Positions 22,031-32,359 of a DNA stretch of 64,000 nt are shown piece after piece. This DNA is from Pisolithus tinctorius. Taxonomy: Eukaryota; Basidiomycota; Agaricomycetes; Boletales; Pisolithaceae. The DNA lies in the NCBI GenBank assembly GCA_024663395.1, contig JANFAH010000058.1, forward strand, positions 124,001-188,000, read 5' to 3'. How positions within the stretch are numbered: the stretch's first letter is position 1; every line of letters starts with the position of its first letter. Under the pieces are notes generated by a model that saw only the letters and a program-made list of their open reading frames with translations, was not told the origin of the DNA and searched no databases. A program made the translations under genes and the position numbers.

Positions 22031-23005
22031 TGTAGGGAGCTGTATACTCCCTGAGGCTGGAACAGGAATCTGTCACTAAATTCCGCAGGCCTCTATGACA
22101 AACCCGTTTCGGAATTTTTCGGAATTTTTTCCCGCTCGTGTCCTCGCGTTTCCTCCCAACCCCTGTCCCCTTCGGAGTCTCTACCGACCTTCAGCGTGTC
22201 GCTCAGTCATCAAAACGCTGATCATTCAGTAGCCGTGCCATCGCTCAGCCACGTCACCAGTCGTCTGTGCCACTTACCTCTAAAAAACCCTGGTTTCCCC
22301 TGTCACCCTAAATTCCGCAAGCTGGACTTCGTGCCAGTACGCTACGCTCTGCCCTCCTGTGCCACTCAGCTCCACCTCCCACTTGTACGCATACTCTCGT
22401 TCTGTTGGAAGATACCCCTTACTGTTGTCCCGTTCTTACTCTTGTCTACTACCCACCGGACTATTTCACGTGCATCTGTATTTCGCTGATGTCTGACGTC
22501 CTTCCCTTTATTTTCCGGTCTTTTAGTTTTTCCGCCCCACCTTACTCTGACTTGTACCTACTTTCCCTGTACTATATAATTCTGCCATAGCATCGGAAAT
22601 AGGACACCCACCTTTTGGAGTCGCTATCTGTGTGTGTTCTGCGAGTTCGAGAGTTTCAAGAGTCTAAAGTGTGTATATAGAGTCTGCTGCGTCTTCAGTG
22701 TCCCCAGAGGTCTTTGTGTCTCCTGTGTCCTCCAGCCCTGCACACCTAATCCCGTGTCCCTTTTGCTTCGAATTCGCTCCTCTTGACGTGAAGCGACCCC
22801 TCGGAATTTCATATACCTGTCTTGCTGTTCCTCACGCGTCTACATCTGCCCAGAATTAAATTCCGCGACTCTCGCTTGAATTTCCCCACCGCTTCTAAGC
22901 CCATTCTCAACCTCTCCTTCCACACAGTACCCCTTGGGATGTTCCTAGGGAATTCTCCCTTCACCCTTCCTCTAGTCGCACGCTTCCCAGAAGTCGTGTC
23001 CCACA
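22031..23005 (+). repeat. 5' LTR of G2
   Basis: 975 bp, from TGTAGGGAGCTG to GTGTCCCACA. A TATATAA-like box lies at about 22573. It contains AAATTCCGC or CGGAATT at about 22079, 22111, 22122, 22312, 22801 and 22857. Confidence 0.92.
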
Positions 23006-23011
23006 ACGTTT

Positions 23012-23029
23012 TGGAGCCCACCGCGAGGG
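23012..23029 (+). other. Putative primer-binding site of G2
   Basis: TGGAGCCCACCGCGAGGG starts six bases after the 5' LTR and begins with TGG, as expected for pairing with the CCA end of a host tRNA. The tRNA is not identified. Confidence 0.4.
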
Positions 23030-23463
23030 TCTGTAGATCTGGAAAGGAGATCCTTACGACCCACTCGTCAAAGAACCGAACTCGAAGAGCTCTTAGAGCC
23101 CTTCCGCAGACTATCTATTTCCTCAGCAGAAATCTTAATTCCGGTAGCTGATCCTAGAGATATTTCAGAGCCACACTCGTCAGACTCAGATCTCGGTTTA
23201 GACGAGATCTTTCGGAGCCCAGAGTCCCCAGCATTTTACCCAGCGTTTCCAGGAGGCTTCGACTTCGACAAGCCCTTCGATCCTCCCACTGAACATCAAG
23301 AACTTTCGCCTCTCTCAGAACTAACTTCTTCGTCGTCCTCGCCATCCAGTGACTCAGAACTAGCCGCTGAACAGCTCCTACTTCCTTCCCATTCCTAATC
23401 ACAAATTCCGCTACCTCCCTTTCTACTCAAATACCCGTACAGAATTCTCTTGCCTCGACTCTC

Positions 23464-24549
23464 TTGAATTCCGCTCCTATCCTTCCCCGAATTCCGATCC
23501 AGATCCCCATACCACCTCGCATAATGTCTGGAGCAAGAGACATGCCACTCAGGGGTTCTAACAAAGCCCCGAAGTTTTCCGGTCATACTGAAGACATCAC
23601 TCGCTACCTTGAAGACGTCGAACAACTCTGCGTCGAAGCTGGCCTTGACACTGGGAAAGATAAGATCCACTGGGTCATTCATTACGCTGACCACAACGAG
23701 GCGGAGTTTTGGTCAACCTTAGACGCCGCAACCGACGGCTTCAATGACTGGGATGCGTTTTCCAAAGAACTCCTGAACTACTATCCAGGTGCCTCGATGA
23801 AAGATCGTCGCTATACTAAAGCTGACCTTGAAACCTTACTCTACCATCAAGTTCAGAAACCGATGGGATCACTGGAAGATCTCAGGAAATACGTCCGTGA
23901 ATTCCGACACATCCTCGGCCTCATCCAGAAGAAGAAGAAACTCCCTGAGGACTACATCAACGAGAAATTCCTTGAGGGGTTTCCCCCAAGATTTCGGAAT
24001 TCCTTGCTCACGCGATTGCAACTCTCTGACTTAGATCATGACATTGACGAACCATGGGAGTTCAATATAGTCTATAAACACGCCAACTACCTCCTCAGTG
24101 GGGCCAAACGGAACCTCCCTCAACCAGACTCGTCGGCACTGTTTCCCCAGAATTCTGCTCCATCTTCCTCACCAGCCGTTCCTACTATCCTGAAGCGAGA
24201 GTATGCTCATGTCGCTCAGCAACCTGTTCCTACCCCGCCCCCCCAACAAGGTCAAGAAGGACAATTCCGTCGTTCCTTCGATCCAGTGTGTTTCTTCTGC
24301 AGAGGAACAGATGGGCACAGAACTGCAGAATGTGCGCTGTGTCACGAATACGTACAAGCTGGGAAATGCTCCCTGATTGGAGGGAGGGTTTTCATGCCAG
24401 ACGGCTCTGATATTCCTAGGACAGCTGCAGGTCGTAATTTCAAGGAAAAGATCGATAACTTCCTCGCCATGCGCGACTCGATCATTGCCTCGGCAAACCT
24501 CGTCTCAGTTCAGCGACCCGCCAGCAGTCAACCTCATCCCGCGGCGTGA
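23464..24549 (+). CDS. gag: G2 Gag polyprotein
   Basis: 361 residues from the first Met; translation may instead start at 23524 (MSGARDMPLRG), where similarity to fungal gag begins. The capsid region runs from KAPKFSGHTEDITRYLEDVE to about residue 220 and includes AEFWSTLDAATDGFNDWDAF and LRKYVREFRHILGLI. A zinc knuckle near residue 280 reads CFFCRGTDGHRTAEC, which is CX2CX5HX4C, one residue longer than the usual CX2CX4HX4C. A Pro/Gln linker precedes it. Gag assembles the particle and binds the RNA. The frame is intact, unlike the RT. A second short frame (24571-24763) follows in another phase with an acidic segment and a Lys-rich end. Confidence 0.88.
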   Translation: MNSAPILPRIPIQIPIPPRIMSGARDMPLRGSNKAPKFSGHTEDITRYLEDVEQLCVEAGLDTGKDKIHWVIHYADHNEAEFWSTLDAATDGFNDWDAFSKELLNYYPGASMKDRRYTKADLETLLYHQVQKPMGSLEDLRKYVREFRHILGLIQKKKKLPEDYINEKFLEGFPPRFRNSLLTRLQLSDLDHDIDEPWEFNIVYKHANYLLSGAKRNLPQPDSSALFPQNSAPSSSPAVPTILKREYAHVAQQPVPTPPPQQGQEGQFRRSFDPVCFFCRGTDGHRTAECALCHEYVQAGKCSLIGGRVFMPDGSDIPRTAAGRNFKEKIDNFLAMRDSIIASANLVSVQRPASSQPHPAA

Positions 24550-25205
24550 AACTCCTCCCCATCTCGTCAGCACAATGTTCTTCAGCAACGAAGATGTTTC
24601 GGAATACCAAGTCGACCTACACCCCTCTTCCTATCTAGTCGACGAAAACCTAGAGGAGGATGCTGACGAAGAAGACCAACGTGCCTTAGCAAGGGCTTAT
24701 GCGCAGGTAGAAGAGTTGAAGAACGCTATCAAGAAAAAGAAGACAGCCGCTTCGACGGCGTAGAAGTCCCGTTCGTCGTCAAAGGCCGGCACTAGCAGTC
24801 CCAGCGTCGGCCAACGCGCCGTGCCTCCTATCCCAGTCAGTAATTCCGCTCCAGCTAACCTGCCTCGTCTTCGGAAGCCCCAGCCGGAAAAACTCCGGTT
24901 GCTCCTAATCTTACAGACCCCGGAAACTTAAGCCAACTACAAATTCCGCACCCCAATTCCGTTACCAAAGCAGTTTTGATGAGCTGCGGCGACCAAGCGG
25001 ATCGTAAACCAAGTCTTAGACGCAAAAATGGAAATCTCTACTAAAGATCTATTAGCTGTCAGCCCGAGATCGCAAGCAGATCAGAGAACTAGCTGCGACG
25101 AAGAAGATAACTATTGGGAGTTTAGAAACCGCATCAGACGCGACTCCCTCGGCTGCTTGGGCGTCCTATGAGCAGTACTGGGTCAGAGACACAGAAGGGA
25201 AGTGC

Positions 25206-25721
25206 GTGGGCCTCGCTACGGCTCCCTTACGTGCTGTCGACGGGATCTTGATGGACAAACTCCATGTCGAATGTATTTTGGACAGCGGATGCCAGGTAGT
25301 GGCCTTGCGACGGGAGTTGTGGGAAGCCTTAGAGGCCCCTCTCCGTACTGACATGACCATGACTCTGGAGGCCGCTAACCAATCTAAAGAAAGCACCCTT
25401 GGGGTCATAGAGAATGCCACTTTGCGCATAGGAAACGTCGAGGCTCATCTACAAATCCAGGTCGTTGATCGCGCGCCTTTCGACTTACTTCTCGGTCGAC
25501 CCTTCTTCTGCCTACTCTCCAGCGTCCTTCGCGATTTCCCTGACGGAGAACAGTCTCTAGAAATCCGCGACCCTAATTCCGGTAAACAAGTCTTAATTCC
25601 GACACGACCTCGCAACAGGCTGCAACCCCTTCCACGTTTCGTAAATTCCGAAGACGAAGAAGACTTCTTTGCGCGAAAACAAATGCGTCGCCACATGAAT
25701 CCACCCGAGCAGGGTTTTTAG
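25206..25721 (+). CDS. pol: G2 aspartic protease region
   Basis: 172-residue open frame. The active-site segment is HVECILDSGCQVVALRREL (D-S-G at about residue 27), followed by LGVIENATLRIGNVEA and the second conserved segment FDLLLGRPFF, as in retroviral-type pepsins. It cleaves the Gag-Pol precursor. The start Met is probably internal to a longer Pol precursor. Downstream it runs into an acidic linker, and the RT is in broken frames. It contains two AATTCCG copies that encode N-S or I-P dipeptides, so the motif is tolerated in coding sequence. Confidence 0.82.
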   Translation: MGLATAPLRAVDGILMDKLHVECILDSGCQVVALRRELWEALEAPLRTDMTMTLEAANQSKESTLGVIENATLRIGNVEAHLQIQVVDRAPFDLLLGRPFFCLLSSVLRDFPDGEQSLEIRDPNSGKQVLIPTRPRNRLQPLPRFVNSEDEEDFFARKQMRRHMNPPEQGF

Positions 25722-25979
25722 TATCGGTCGAGGACTCGTACGATCTGAGGAGACCAGGACTGCGCTTTCTCCGTGTGTTCACTTTATGTTTCTGATCTGT
25801 CTTTATACCCTTTGAAGTCTTCCACGTTTTTACCCACAGACACTGCCGTAAATTCCGCTGTGGCGTTTATCTACGACTTTCGAGGCAACATACGCCTCCT
25901 GTCGATCCCTTTGACACCAGTTCCGTTTCTCCGACTGATCCTTTCCTGTTCTCGACCGCTACTACCATTTCTCCACTGA

Positions 25980-27300
25980 CAATTTCTGCCTTACGCTCTA
26001 CTTATCAGTTCGATCCCGTTTATCATGTCTTAAAGTACAAACCTGTAGCGAGGAAGGTGAGGCCGGTACCGACGTCGATGCCAGCAGAATTCCGGGTAGA
26101 GCGTCGGGAGGCCGAAGACCCACTCGCAGATCTGCCTGTTTACCTACTCATCCCCCTCCGTTCGTGCCAGGTTCCAGGTTTACTCAGGAAAGAGCTGACG
26201 AGCTCGATTGGACCCGGCAAGGTTCCTTTGGCCTACAGAATTAGACCTAGTACGGTGGTTGGTCAGGGAGCATGAAGATGCCTTTGCTTGGGACGCTTCG
26301 GAAAGAGGGACCTTCGAGAGGACATGTTCCCGCCCCTGAAGATACCTACGCTAGCCACAAGCCTGGGTCGAGCGGAATATTCCCATTCCCCGCTATTTTC
26401 CGTGAAGTCGTTAATATCATCAAGAAAAGATTTCCGCAGGGGTTTATGAACCGTCTACTTCGTCTTACCGCTCAAAATGGTTCTGCGTGTCAAGAAGGAC
26501 GGAAAATCTCTGCGCCTCGTACATGACTTACAACCTCTAAACGCCGTTCTATCCAGGACTCAGCTGTTCCCCCCTTCGTCGATTCGATTGCTGAAGCCTT
26601 CGCTTGTCATTCGTCTACGGAATTTTAGATCTTATGGTCGGATATGATCATCGCACCATACACGACGATTACCGAGACCTCACTACCTTCCAAACTCCTA
26701 TAGGTACCTTCGACTCACCAAACTTCCTATGGGCTACACGAATGCCGTCCAAATTTTCCACGGAGACGTCTGTTGGATTTTAAAGACGAAATTCCGGAAG
26801 TCACCATCCGTTTATCGACGACTGTCCCATTAAAGGCCCAAATCTCGCTACCAAAATCCCGACGGGACCTACGAAACGATTCCACAGAATTCCGGGATTA
26901 GACGCTTCATCTGGGAGCACCTGCAGAACGTCAACCGAGTCTTACACCGTCTGCGTCATGCAGGAGCCACCGTGTCAGCAAAGAAATGCGTCATTGCTGC
27001 GCCGTCTATCATAGTGGTTGGGCACAAGGTGTCGTTCGAGGGTAGAATTCCGGACGAATCTAAAGTCCAAAAGATTAAAGATTGGCCGTACTGCACAAAC
27101 GTCACTGAAGTACACGGATTTTTAGGTCTCTGTTCGTACTGCAGGATCTTCATCAAAGACTTCGCCAAACATGCCCGTCCCCTCGTCGAGCTGACCAAGA
27201 AGGACGTCCCCTTCGAATTCCGTGACGAGCATAGGGAAGCGATGGAGTACCTCCCGTGCGATGATCGTCTCGTCCCCTGCGTTACGAACTATCGACTATA
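25980..27300 (+). pseudogene. pol: G2 reverse transcriptase, several frame breaks
   Basis: RT motifs are spread over three frames: RVKKDGKSLRLVHDLQPLN (about 26485), LTTFQTPIGTF (about 26690), the catalytic-site segment PFIDDCPIKGP (about 26810, FIDD in place of YIDD), and then 26972-27301 (MSAKKCVIAAPSIIVVGHKV, IKDWPYCTNVTEVHGFLGLC). The I-D-D-x-P-x-K-G-P pattern belongs to a fungal gypsy group distinct from the chromoviruses G1, G3 and G4 (YLDD or FLDD). At least three indels break the frame, so this copy could not make RT by itself. Confidence 0.8.
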
Positions 27301-27947
27301 ATTCCGAAAAAAAGTCATTTTAGCTGTCGACACTTCTAACATCGCTGTTGGGTACTCCTCATGCAGGAGGGGGAAGACGGCAAACGCTACCCTGCTAGGT
27401 TCGGCTCGATAACTCTCAACGATGCGAACGCGCTACAGCCAAGCTAAGCTAGAATTATTTGGGCTTTTCCGAGCCTTGCATGACGTCCGACTTCATATCT
27501 TCGGCGTGCGGAATTTAGTCGTTGAGGTGGATGCGGTACATCAAAGGGATGATTAACAATCCCGACCTACAGCCTAACGCGACCATAAATCGCTGGATCG
27601 CCGGAATTCTCCTATTCGACTTCGAGCTCATACATGTTCCAGCACACAAGCACGCAGCGCCGGACGGACTTTCGAGGAGACCGAGAGCAGAAGAAGATGA
27701 GGAGGGAGACGAGGACTATGAGGATTGGATCGATGAGTGTGGGGCTTTTGCAGTCGAGCTCTTGAATCGTAGGGAAGCGCGTTTCGAGTCCCATCCTTAC
27801 CCCTTGGAAATTCCGAGCGTCGTGTCAGACTCATCCCTCCCCCTGTCACAGAGTCTAGGTATCTTTACCGCCGAAGAATCGATGCCGGAAAACCTCGAGC
27901 CGAAATTCCGAGGTCAGAAAAAGCGAAACAGAGAGAGGAGAGGATGA
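27301..27947 (+). pseudogene. pol: G2 RNase H and tether region
   Basis: RNase H pieces: VILAVDTSNIAVGY (about 27317), SQAKLELFGLFRALHDVRLH (about 27440) and the open frame 27522-27947 with MINNPDLQPNATINRWIAGI and FELIHVPAHKHAAPDGLSRR. The last is the usual end of gypsy RNase H before integrase. It degrades the RNA strand of the hybrid during reverse transcription. One or two frame breaks separate the pieces. An acidic linker follows (EEDEEGDEDYEDWIDE). Confidence 0.78.
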
Positions 27948-27962
27948 GAGTGGTGAAGGTTT

Positions 27963-29176
27963 TTGGAGACGAAGAAAACGCCCGAAGGGTTAGAGGAGGC
28001 AGAATTGGAGAGCCTAGTGCGCCTTGCGACTCGGTATTTCGTAAAAGGGGGAGAACTGTGGAGGAAGGATCCCCAGGGACGGCATCAGCTAGTGGTACCC
28101 TCACACAAACGCCTTGGAATTCTCCGCCAGGCCCACGACGACCTAGGGCACAAGGGTATCTTCTCGACCCGTATGCGTTTGCTGACTCGCTTTTGGTGGC
28201 CCATGCTAGAGCAGGACGTCCGTTGGTATGTTAAATCGTGCCACGAGTGCCAGATCCGTCGTTTGGATCGCATTCATATACCGCCAGTTGTCGCCATCCC
28301 CGAACCCCTGTTTTACAAGGCTTATATGGACACGTTCTTAATGCCGAAGTCGAACGGGTTTCGCTACGTTACCCAAGCCCGCTGTTCACTCACCAGTTAC
28401 CCCGAATGGGCTATGCTTCGTGCAGAGACAGGCAAGTCCATTGGAAAGTTCATCTTCGAACAGATTCTGTGCCGTTGGGGTGCCGTTGCGGAGATTGTCA
28501 CAGATAATGGGGGACCATACGTCCTCGCTCTCGACTGGCTCTCCAAGACCTTCGGAATTCGCCACATACACATCTCCCCTTATAACGCAGGCTAATGGAG
28601 TCGAAACGGCGGCATTTTGATGTAAGAGAGGCGATGGTAAAGAGTTGTGGTGGGGAAGCGTCGAGGTGGTCAGAAGTGGCTCCTGCGTATTTTGGGCAGA
28701 GAGGGTTACGGTTCACAAGGCAACCGGGTTTCTCCATTCTATATGGCTCACGGTGTTGAACCCAGACTCCCTTTCGATCTGGTCGAAGCGACGTTTTTAG
28801 CCCCTTCGAGGCGGAATTTTACTCGACTACAGACCTCATTGCTCACCGTGCTCGCCAACTCCAGAAACGCCCCGAGGACCTCGCTCGCATCCACGATATG
28901 GTCCTAAAATCCCGCTTTGCCTCAGCCAAGGATTTCGTCGATCGTTTTGCACGGTCCATCAAAGACTTTAACTTCGAACCAGGGTCGCTTGTCCTCGTTC
29001 GGAATTCCCGTATCGAACTAGAACTCGACCGGAAAACCAAACCGCGCTACCTAGGGCCTATGATCGTCATCAGACGCACTAAAGGCGGCTTCGTACATAC
29101 TTGCGGAATTAGATGGCGCAGTCTCGAAATTCCGTTTCGCTGCCTTTCGCCTATACCCCTATTTCCCGCGGAATAA
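27963..29176 (+). pseudogene. pol: G2 integrase (near-intact core, broken C-terminus)
   Basis: The open frame 27963-28595 holds the HHCC zinc domain (RQAHDDLGHKG, then CHECQ) and the catalytic core with the first Asp in KAYMDTFLM and the second in VTDNGGPY. The third acidic residue, in QANGVE at about 28590, lies after a frame break. The C-terminal part resumes at 28898-29176 (FNFEPGSLVLVRNSRIELEL, PRYLGPMIVIRRTKGG). No chromodomain is seen. Integrase inserts the cDNA. The pol sense ORF ends near 29176, leaving 2.2 kb before the 3' LTR. Confidence 0.85.
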
Positions 29177-29410
29177 CGCTCGTATCGAAGTCACCCAGCT
29201 GACTGGTGCTTCCCCACAAGACCTGGATCGTCTTGAAGACGAAGCGTTCCCGGACCCTACGCTCGCTGGCGTCCCGTTGGACGAGTCAGATGAGTAGCCC
29301 GTCCTTCTCTCTACCTCTTTTCTTTTCTTTCTCTCTTCTTTCTTTTATCGATACCCGTTTCATCTCATATATAAATTCCGCACCGCTCACATGAAAGAGA
29401 CAAAGTCGCT

Positions 29411-29436
29411 AAAAAAAAAAAAAAAAAAAAAAAAAA
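29411..29436 (+). repeat. Run of 26 adenines in G2
   Basis: Uninterrupted A26 downstream of pol, directly followed by TTCCGC, so that its end forms another AATTCCGC motif. It could be a fossil polyadenylated end, a transcriptional pause element or replication slippage. Confidence 0.8.
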
Positions 29437-29560
29437 TTCCGCACTACTTTTCCTTCAGAAGTCTTACATTTCCTTACTGTAGTACTAATTCCAACGCACG
29501 AAAGACTCTTTCACATTCGGGACATACGAGTACAAAATTCCGCAGACACTAGTACGCTAT

Positions 29561-31129
29561 TTACAGGTCGCGGAGATCGTCCTTCAACCTTCGCAACTCC
29601 TCCCGTCTAGCCCGCGCAGTCTCGATGCGATATGTCACCCGCCTCGCCAGCATCCCCAGCAGCCGGTAGACCTGCTCCAACTCGAACTCCTCGTCCTCGG
29701 CCCTCGCCTCGAGCACTCGCAGACGCTCGACGATGTTCGCTGTCGACCGCTCTCGCGTGGGTACTCGACCTCCGAATTTCCAGCAGAAGGAGTGTTGCTC
29801 TGGGCCGTCGCTTCGACGTCTCCAGGTTCGTCCAGTAAACTGGTCGCAGTCGCAAAAAATGGCTCGAGCTCGACTTGCGGTTCGTCGACAGGGATGGGAG
29901 AGGGCTTGAATGAAGGTCCGGGCATTGGAGTAGCCCCGCGGAAAAAGAGACGAGGTGTTGGTGGAGGATCGTGGGGTGAAGGGGTCGGTTGTGGCGAAGG
30001 AGAACGTGTGGGAGTCGGATCAGGCTGCCGTTTTCGAGCCGGAATTTTCAGAGTGAGCTTCTTAGCAGGTCCAGTCGCAGGTTCGGCCGGGGACGCCTTC
30101 GCGGTCGTAATCGATTTGACCCGTTTGTGGGACGGGCCTGCTTCCCCAACGGTACCGGAGTTCTTTCGCTGAAGGTGGTGTCAGCCCGTTCCCTTGCGGA
30201 ATTTCACCTGTTCGGTACTCACCTTTCTCCCTACCCCTCGAGAGCGCGAGCACTTGCTTCGCCTTCTGGCACCGTTTACAGGATGACTCTGGCTCCCCGC
30301 GCACCTGAAGTTCGCCTGCGCACACGTCTCGCAGGGCTCGTTGTCTCCAGCCACGTGAGGTCTCTTTGCAGAAGGACCTGGTTCGCCTTCGCCTTCGCCG
30401 TCGCCCTCGTCATCGTCGACGTCATCAGCCAGCTCGTCCTCCTCGCTGGTGGCCTGCGGAATTTTCGTTGAAGTCAGCACTCACTCGGGGTTGTCAAGGA
30501 CGTGGAACGCACCTTCTGTTTCCCTTTTCCTTTGCTCGCGCTTCCAGAGCCCCCCCCTGTCGAACGTGCAGCTCCTCTTGACGGGTTTCCTTCGGTATCT
30601 TCTGGTGCGTGGTCTTGGCCCTCACCTCTTGCTGCTTGGCCGGGGTGCATGGATGGTGCCTTGGCCAACCTCTCAGCCTCTAAGCGCGCTCTCTCCTCGA
30701 CCCGCTCCTGGTAGTCCTCGAAGACGTCGTCGATGTGGAATCTTCGCTGCCCTTCTGGCCGACGAAGATCTGCTATGGCTATGACCACCGGGATCACCTC
30801 GTTCTGCTCCATCGCGGATTCTTCGGTCATGTCGCGTAGGTTGGTGTCGCGCACCTTCGGGATGGGATCTCGTTCTCGTCGACGTACTTCCACCACGAGT
30901 AAATGCCGCCTGGAGATCTGTTAGCGCGGGCTGTACGAGTATCTAGTGCACTCACCCAGGTCTGGTCCCAGTCCGCCACCCACTCGTATATCGCCTCTAG
31001 GCTCTCTTCGGGTTGCGGCGCCGTGTCGATCAACACCCTAACGTGCCTCAGAGCTGCTGACAGCGAGATAATGGCCTGGTCCCTCATGCTAAACACCGGT
31101 CGTGCGTCGCGGATCGAGTAAGCTTGCAT
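29561..31129 (-). CDS. Antisense gene of G2: coiled-coil protein with zinc-cluster-like cysteines
   Basis: Runs against the element and starts 265 bp inside the 3' LTR. Exon 1, 30956-31129, is 58 codons (MQAYSIRDARPVFSM...). The intron 30918-30955 is GT-AG. Exon 2, 30513-30917, is Arg/Glu-rich and ends in a Gly/Ser/Lys stretch (GSASKGKGKQK). The next acceptor is AATTCCGCAG at 30454-30463, and exon 3 starts ATSEEDELADDVDDDEGDG. It then carries PCETCAQANFRC (CX2CX6C), followed in a neighbouring frame by CKRCQKAK, which resembles the second half of a Zn(II)2Cys6 cluster. Further left: KKLTLKIPARKR, a Pro-rich part, and a C-terminal coiled coil (VERLRVLEARAEDEEFELEQ) to the stop at 29561. Exon borders beyond exon 3 are unsure. 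This may be a DNA-binding regulator. Confidence 0.6.
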
Positions 31130-31393
31130 GTCGACGGGTGGATGACGTTGGGAGCAAGATAAGTGGGCGAGGGTGTTGTTGGGGGAGTTTGACGAGCGGT
31201 GGGCCACCTTCTGGGCGAGTTTAAATTCCGCAGGGCCATCTCGTACAATGCGGAATTTCCCTCTGCACGAGGCGAATTCCGACCATGCGCCATCATTGTT
31301 ACGTAACGTCTGCCGAAATTCCTCTGTGCTCGTCTCTGTCGCGTCTCGGTTCGGTCTGACCAAGGACGGTCAGCATTCGAAGTCCCCGGGAGG

Positions 31394-32359
31394 TGTAGGG
31401 AGCCGTATACTCCCTGAGGCTGGAACAGGAATCTGTCACTAAATTCCGCAGGCCTCTATGACAAACCCGTTTCGGAATTTTTCGGAATTTTTTCCGCTCG
31501 TGTCCTCGCGTTTCCTCCCAACCCCTGTCCCCTTCGGAGTCTCTACCGACCTTCAGCGTGTCGCTCAGTCATCAAAACGCGATCATTCAGTAGCCGTGCC
31601 ATCGCTCAGCCACGTCACCAGTCATCCGTGCCACTTACCTCTAAAAAACCCCAGTTTCCCCTGTCGCCCTAAATTCCGCAAGCTGGACTTCGTGCCAGTA
31701 CGCTACGCTCTGCCCTCCTGTGCCACTCAGCTCCACCTCCCACTTGTACGCATACTCTCGTTCTGTTGGAAGATACCCCTTACCGTTGTCCCGTTCTTAC
31801 TCTTGTCTACTACCCACCAGACTATTTCACGTGCATCTGTATTTTGCTGAGTCTGATGTCCTTCCCTTTATTTTCCGGTCTTTTAGTTTTTCCGCCCCAC
31901 CTTACTCCGACTCGTACCTACTTTCCCTGTACTATATAATTCCCCATAGCATCGGAAATAGGACACCCACCTTTTGAGTCGCTATCTGTGTGTGTTCTGC
32001 GAGTTCGAGAGTTTCAAGAGTCTAAAGTGTGTATATAGAGTCTGCTGCGTCTTCAGTGTCCCCAGAGGTCTTCGTGTCTCCTGTGTCCTCCAGCCCTGCA
32101 CACCTAATCCCGTGTCCCTTTTGCTTCGAATTCGCTCCTCTTGACGTGAAGCGACCCCTCGGAATTTCATATACCCGTCTTGCTGTTCCTCACGCGTCTA
32201 CATCTGCCCAGAATTAAATTCCATGACTCTCGCTTGAATTTCCCCACGCTTCTAAGCCCATTCTCGACCTCTCCTTCCACACAGTACCCCTTGGGATCCT
32301 AGGGAATTCTCCCTTCACCCTTCCTCTAGTCGCACGCTTCCCAGAAGTCGTGTCCCACA
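31394..32359 (+). repeat. 3' LTR of G2
   Basis: 966 bp, from TGTAGGGAGCCG to GTGTCCCACA. It differs from the 5' LTR by scattered substitutions and a few 1-4-bp indels (for example GGGATGTTCCTAGGG against GGGATCCTAGGG), so the insertion is fairly recent but not brand new. Confidence 0.92.

Larger units (their letters stand above)
22031..32359 (+). mobile_element. Ty3/gypsy element G2, complete, with antisense gene
   Basis: A 10.3-kb element with two LTRs of about 970 bp that are nearly identical (a few substitutions and small indels). The 4-bp duplication CCGT flanks it at 22027-22030 and 32360-32363. Order: LTR, gag, protease, RT, RNase H, integrase, then an antisense multi-exon ORF, LTR. 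CpG is retained, so the insertion is young compared with G1, although RT has several frame breaks. The whole element is saturated with AATTCCG/CGGAATT (about 50 copies). The unusual internal length, about 2.2 kb beyond integrase, is taken up by the antisense gene. Confidence 0.92.

Noticed and set aside
29607..30172. Plus-strand open frames over the G2 antisense gene (for example 29792-30172)
   Set aside because: Mirror frames of GC-rich, low-complexity coding sequence; the minus strand has splice sites, cysteine motifs and a coiled coil.
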